Assembly: GCF_002776525.5 (NCBI RefSeq)
Contig: NC_045434.1
Location: 118,901,075-118,965,074, forward strand
Length of the DNA: 64,000 bases
From: Piliocolobus tephrosceles
Taxonomy: Eukaryota > Chordata > Mammalia > Primates > Cercopithecidae
Direction: 5' to 3'
Shown: in pieces, positions 58,816 through 64,000 of the stretch
Layout of the letters: the number at the start of each line of letters is the position of its first letter
Position numbering within the stretch: position 1 is the stretch's first letter
The notes under the pieces: model-generated
Seen by the model: the letters and a program-made list of their open reading frames with translations, nothing else
Databases searched by the model: none
What the model was told of the DNA's origin: nothing
Made by a program: the position numbers and the translations under genes

Positions 58816-60235
58816 ATTGGGATAGTCATTTAACTGGTATGATTTTGTAACTGAATAGGAGAACAGTTATTTGAAAGATAAAAATTTCACTGAGGATGAA
58901 AATCATAATCTTTATTCTCTTTTAGCATAGCCTACTGAAGTGTGACTGTTGATTAAAAGTCAATATTGTTGCTTAGGATGGTAGAGGAATTGTGTCCTCT
59001 GTCTCTGCAATGGAATAAAGTTTAATCTTATAAAAATTTAATAATAAATGATATTGAAAAGAGTTGCCCTTTGAAATTCAGAAAATATCTTTAAACAAGT
59101 GGTTCACATTACATAAATCTTCTTAATTCCACAAATATTGAACATGAAATAGATCTAATGCCAATTTCAAAATGTAATTACCTAAAATATGTAGCACATA
59201 TAATAAAGAAGTTTTGATGTTATTAAATTCAGAAAATTGTCTATTTAATACAAGACACATAAGGATTTAATATGTATAGAATTAGGGCTAATTTATATTC
59301 TTGGACAAAATCCCAGAAAGCTATACCAGAGGTATAATATTGTCAAATTATTAACATTGTACAGAAAGACCCCAACAATTTTAGCATAATAATATATATT
59401 TATCTAGCATATTGTAATTTCAATACATTTTAACATAGACACTATGGACAGTGAATCCTCCCAATTATCTTGTATTCCTGTACGGTAGAAGTTCATATTA
59501 CTGATAGCAAAAATTAGGCTTATAAAAGTCTTTCCCAAGAATTCTTGCCCTCTGATTCATTAGAGGAAATCCTAAGTTAATTTATCATCCAATTTAATTC
59601 GCTCTACAGAATAAGTATAAACAGGATTAATAGAACAAATAGCTTATAATTTGGATAATAGTGCTATCATAGAGAATGACATTTTCCTATTCAGTTACCT
59701 TTGGGCTAAGGCTTATTGCTCTTTTGGATACAAATTACAAGTCTCAAATAAATTGCAAGCGACTGTCACTTTAGAGGGGTTCCAGAATCTTGAGAACTTT
59801 CATGAGCAAAGTTCTGCATATCAAGTAGATTCAGCTTAAAATGGGGTCTGACAAAGGCATCAAGGAATTCAACTAAGGATTAAAGCATTGAACAAAGATT
59901 TATTGAGGACCTACCGAGTGACAGAAATTTAGCATATATAATGGAGAACAAATGTTTTTCCTACTAGCATGAAAGTTACAGTTTGGCAAGGCAATGCCAA
60001 TGTAATCTATTCCCCTTATGTCTGATATTGCAACTGACTTATTAACTCAATGCAAATATCCCTTCCTCACAGTCTCTACTATCAATGTTATCTACTTAAA
60101 AGAGAAAATCAGTACCTACAGTGAACACTGTTTTAAAAATATTTCATTTGAAAAAAAAAAAGCAATTAATTTTTTACCAAAATGAGAAAAAATAATTTTG
60201 TAGTGGTCCTGGCCACAAAGTTATTTATCACTATA
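58816..60235. other. No confidently recognised feature
   Basis: AT-rich sequence. 59380-59590 faintly resembles an antisense MIR but lacks a diagnostic core. The frame at 59651-59839 has no domain. Confidence 0.5.
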
Positions 60236-60402
60236 CTCAGAGTGGCATTAACAAGATGGTAAAATCGGAGTTTTCAACTCTCATTTGCCCACAGAACCTA
60301 GCATGAATGAGAGTGCATTTGGGGAATCCACCAGATAGATCCCAGCACTTGGTTGGAACAAAAATATCTAAAAACAGATACATTAAAAAGAAAGAAAAAC
60401 AA

Positions 60403-60717
60403 GCTGGGCATGGTGGCTCAGGCCTGTAATCCCAGCACTTTGAGAGGCTGAGGTAGGTGGATCACCTGAGGTCAGGAGTTTGAGACCAGCCTGGCCAACT
60501 TGGTGAGACCTTATCTCTACTAAAAAATAAAAAATAAAATAAAATAAAATAACTAGGCTTGGTGGTGCATGCCTGTAATCTCAGACACTTAGGAGGCAAG
60601 GCTGGAGAATCGCTTGAACCCAGGGGATGGAGATTGCAGTGAGCTGAGATTGTGCCATTGCACTACAGCCTGGGAGACAAAAGTGAAACTCCGTCTCAAA
60701 AAAAAAAAAAAAAAAAA
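60403..60717 (+). mobile_element. Alu SINE, sense (AluS-like), in L1M 5' UTR
   Basis: Sense Alu from 'gctgggcatggtggctcagg' to an A20 tail, with an expanded (AAAAT)n middle linker at about 60521-60550. The surrounding L1M 5' UTR is interrupted. A clear target duplication is not seen. Confidence 0.94.
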
Positions 60718-61329
60718 GATTCACATCACCACACTCCCCAAGGGTGGCACAGCTGAATGCCAAGAGAGAGCCCTTCAGCCCATAATAACTCCCACAAGGA
60801 AAAGTAAGAGTGTACTGAACACCCAACCATGTGAGATACTGCAAAGGAGCTGCACGTTTTCCTCACTCCTCTTCAAAGGGCCAAAGTTTCCAATAATCAT
60901 CTTATGGACTCCACCATAAACCTTTCAGGATGCATCAGCTGTGAATCCCCCCGAGTTAGTCCACGCATGCCCTCATCACTGTATGTACCCCATGCCCTTT
61001 AGAAGAAGATGGCATACATGAGCCTCTGAAAATCATATGCCCCCAAAAAGCTGACTTCAGTCTGCAGGATTGGGAGACGTCATATACCTTGAACACTTCA
61101 AGGCACTGTTCCAGAGAAAATAAGTAGTAGGTTCTCATCACGCAGCATGGCTTTCCAGAATTGAGAGAAAAATACAATCCTAACATTCTGCCACAAAGTG
61201 AACAAGAAGAAGAGAGTAGATCTTTGGTTTTAAGTCTCATAGAATCCCTAGATAAGCTGATTGATGAGATCTTTCTCTCCTAAAGCCAGTCAATAAAGAC
61301 TGAAGAAGGTGGCTGCTTCCTTAAATATG

Positions 61330-62200
61330 AAGACATCAATGTAAGATTTCAAAGGAAAAAAAAAATCAAGGAAACATGACACTAGTCAAGGAACACAATT
61401 TTTCTTCTATATTCCATTGCCCCAATGGAAATCTACTAATTGCCTAACAAAGAAGTTAAACAAAGATATAGATACAATAAAAGAGAACAAAACATAAATT
61501 CTTTAGCTCAAGAATACAATAAATAAAATTTAAAAATGCAATACGTGTCTTCAAGGACACTTTTAATTAAGCAGAAGAAAGAATCTGTGAAAACAGATAA
61601 GTCATTTGAAATTATGCAATCAGAGGAGAAAAAAAGAATGGAAAAGAGTGAAGACAGTCTATGGAATTTATGAGACATCATCAAGCAAACCACATGCATT
61701 ATTGAAATCTCAGAGGAAAGAGATAGAGAGAGGGGCAGGAAGCTTATTTTAAAAAACAATGGCTGAAAACATCTCCAATCTTGGGAGGGATGTGGACATC
61801 TAGAGTAAGAAACTTCAAAATCCTCCAAGCAGAGTCTATGAAAGATTGCACTGAGATGTAATCAACTTTTCAAAAGTCAAAGTCTTAGATAAAATTTTTA
61901 AAGAAGCAGTAGAAAAGGGTTCATCACATACAAGAGAACTCTTTTGAGGTTACCAGTGAATTTCTCAGCAGAAACCTGGAAGGTCAGGAAAGCATGGACA
62001 AACATATCTAAAGAGCTGAAAGAAAAATCCTGCCAATGAAAAAAAAAAACTATACCTGGATAAAATGTCCTTTAAAAATGAATGAGAAATAAAGGCTTTT
62101 CCAGACAGACAAATTTGAGGGAGTTCATTACCACTAGATCTGCTTTACAAGATTGCTAGAGGGAGTTTTTAAAATTCAAATTAAAGGATGCTAAGCAACA
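61330..62200 (+). pseudogene. L1M ORF1 remnant
   Basis: Decayed ORF1 coding sequence. Recognisable text includes 'gaacaaaacataaattcttta', 'gcagaagaaagaatctgtgaa', 'tcatttgaaattatgcaatcagagga', 'gagacatcatcaagcaaacc', 'agagaggggcaggaagctta', 'tctcagcagaaacctgg' and 'gggagttcattaccactagatctgc', in ORF1 order. In a live element it encodes the trimeric RNA-binding chaperone that coats L1 RNA. Here the frame is broken throughout by stops and indels. The minus-strand frame at 61508-61828 is a shadow of it. Confidence 0.85.
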
Positions 62201-63459
62201 ACACAAAAGCATATAAAGGTATACTTTGCATTGATTAAAGTAAACATATAGAAAATACAGAATAATGTAAAACTGTACTGGTGTGTAAATCACTTTTAAC
62301 TCTAGTACAAAGGTTTAAATACGAAAGTATTCTGAATAACTATAATCATAAAAATTGAATAATGAATATACAATACAAAAGGATAAAAATTGTGACATCA
62401 GTATCATAACATACATGAAGAGGAGTAGTTGAAGTGTAGAGTTTCTATATATGATGAAAGGTAAGTTTTCACCATAAAATAGACTCATAATTATATGATG
62501 GCCTGTGTAAGCCTTGTGGTAACTACAAAAAAAAAAAAATTCTAGTAGATATGCAAAAGATGAGGAGAAAGGAATCAAAGCGTATAAGTAAAAAAGGCCA
62601 CTAAATCACAAAGAAAGAAAAAATAAACTACAAAAAAGAAACTATAAAGTAGTCAGGAAACAATGAAATGGCAGTTCTTAACCTATCAATACTTACTTTA
62701 AAGGTAGATTAAATTTTTCTATCCAAAGACACAAAGTGGTTGAATGGAAAAAGGAAATAACAGAAAAATAAAACAAAACAAATACAACAAAAGAATAAGC
62801 TAAAACGTAAACTGATTACAAGATATTCATTTCAGCTTTAAGGACACACAAGAGATGAAAAAATGTACTCCATAAAAATAATAACCAAAAAGAGTAAGAG
62901 TAGCTATATTTCTGTCAGAAAAAATATACTTTAAGTAAAAATTATCACAAAAAATTATTATGTAATTGTAATTTATCATCATGAAGTGTTTAATTCATCA
63001 AGGGGATGTAGCAATTTTAAATATATGTAGCATTCACATTGGGACATCTGAATATGTAATGCAAATATTAACAAATGTGACAGGAGATAAAAATAGCAAT
63101 ACAAGCACAACAGGAAAAGCAGAGAGTAGAATGGTAGGTGTCAGCGGCTGTGGGTAGGGGAAATGGGAAGATGTTGATCAAAGAGCACAAAATTTCTGTT
63201 ATGTAGGATGAATAAGTTCTGAAGCTCTAGTGTACAGCATGGTGACTATAGTTAATATTTTATTATATACTTGAAATTGCCTTAGAATGTCGATCTTAAT
63301 TGTTTTCATCACAGTAATTATGTGAGGTGATAGATATGTGGATTAGCTTGGTTGTGCTAATCATTCACAATGTATACATATATCTAAACATCATCTCTTA
63401 TGCTTTAAATAGATGCAATTTTCATTTGTCAATTATGCCTTAATAAAGTTGGGGAAAAA

Positions 63460-64000
63460 GCTACATTTGTCAATTGTTTATGTATAGCATTAATAATGCA
63501 AAGGTTAAAAGAACAGTACAACGGATAAGAATATAGCTATTATCTAAAATGAAAACACACTAACTTTTGTAGTATGTACATATAATTATTTAAAATCATA
63601 TATGTATTGTTTGCTAAGTGTCTGCAAGTACATTATACTTATGATACTTTATCCTAAATAGTGCAGCATGAGTCTCTTCAAAACAAGAAATTTTCTGCAT
63701 AACCAAAATGCCATTATAATACCTAAGAAAATAAACAATAACTTACTAATATAATCGAATAGCAACTTAATATTTAATAATTTTATATTTATTTTTGGTT
63801 TAAAATTATAATTTTTATTTGATGCTTTATTACAGAATGTCCTTTGATGATCTGGGTTTTATAAATTCTAAGTATGTGCCATAGACTTTTATCATTTTTG
63901 GCATAAAATCTCTTCAAAATATCTTTCCTCAAAATATTTAATATTAATTAGAGATTTAGAATATTTTAGAAATAGGTTGTTTACATTAATCTTTTCACTT
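63460..64000. other. No recognisable feature
   Basis: AT-rich unassigned sequence to the window end. Confidence 0.5.

Larger units (their letters stand above)
60236..63459 (+). mobile_element. L1M with both ends and ORF1 but ORF2 largely deleted
   Basis: Starts in L1M 5' UTR ('cattaacaagatggtaaaat'), continues past an inserted Alu through 5' UTR to about 61330, then ORF1 (to about 62200), the inter-ORF region ('gtgtgtaaatcacttttaactctagta', 'gtaagccttgtggtaactac') and the first part of ORF2 ('ttcagctttaaggacacaca', 'caaggggatgtagcaatttt'). Near 63100-63120 it jumps directly to the 3' UTR ('gagagtagaatggtaggtgtc', 'catggtgactatagttaata', 'tttgtcaattatgcctt'). Several kilobases of ORF2 are missing while both ends remain. 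Confidence 0.85.

Noticed and set aside
61508..61828. 106-residue minus-strand frame
   Set aside because: It is a shadow of the sense L1M ORF1 remnant on the other strand.
1..64000. A novel multi-gene system such as a defence or biosynthetic cluster
   Set aside because: No intact coding genes exist in the window. All long frames are retrotransposon or pseudogene derived and the layout is ordinary primate intergenic or intronic DNA.

Overview
This window looks like primate, most likely human, nuclear DNA from a gene-poor, AT-rich intergenic region or a very large intron. I base that on Alu elements (including AluY-type copies), primate-specific L1 (L1PA/L1PB-like) and older L1M copies, MIR and L2 fossils, MaLR-type LTRs, microsatellites and a processed pseudogene of a human-like HNRNPA1 mRNA. 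I found no intact protein-coding gene and no tRNA, rRNA, snRNA or CpG island. The longest open frames are decayed LINE-1 ORF2 pieces. Most shorter frames are antisense Alu or L1 translations, or low-complexity sequence.

Layout: 1-5 kb has a truncated Alu beside an LTR end, a hexanucleotide satellite, an LTR-like fragment and an LTR nested in an older repeat. 7.3-8.7 kb is a well-preserved L2 carrying a hAT-type DNA transposon with an exact 8-bp target duplication. 9-22 kb is mostly unassigned AT-rich sequence with scattered Alus, a MIR and an L1M 3' end. 22.9-27.6 kb is a long antisense L1 interrupted by a small twin-primed L1, an Alu and local repeat expansions. 28.4-36.4 kb holds an LTR and then two 5'-truncated primate L1s in tandem. 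The first has an inverted 5' end; the two share about 3.1 kb of direct repeat across a spacer of about 0.24 kb. 36.4-40 kb is largely free of recognisable repeats. 40.4-41.7 kb is a three-level nest (LTR, LTR, Alu). 42-55 kb mixes Alu, AluY, L2, MIR and L1M with an MST/THE1-type solo LTR. 56 kb holds a long imperfect inverted repeat. 57.8-58.8 kb is a MIR split by an antisense HNRNPA1 retropseudogene with a 10-bp target duplication. 60.2-63.5 kb is an L1M with both ends and ORF1 but lacking most of ORF2.

Nothing here works as a pathway. The content is layered transposon history, and the useful biology is in insertion mechanisms (twin priming, target duplications, nesting), possible non-allelic recombination between the L1 pair, and unstable simple repeats or palindromes. 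Repeat family names come from remembered consensus features, and boundaries without a target duplication are approximate. I did not find a convincing new biological system.
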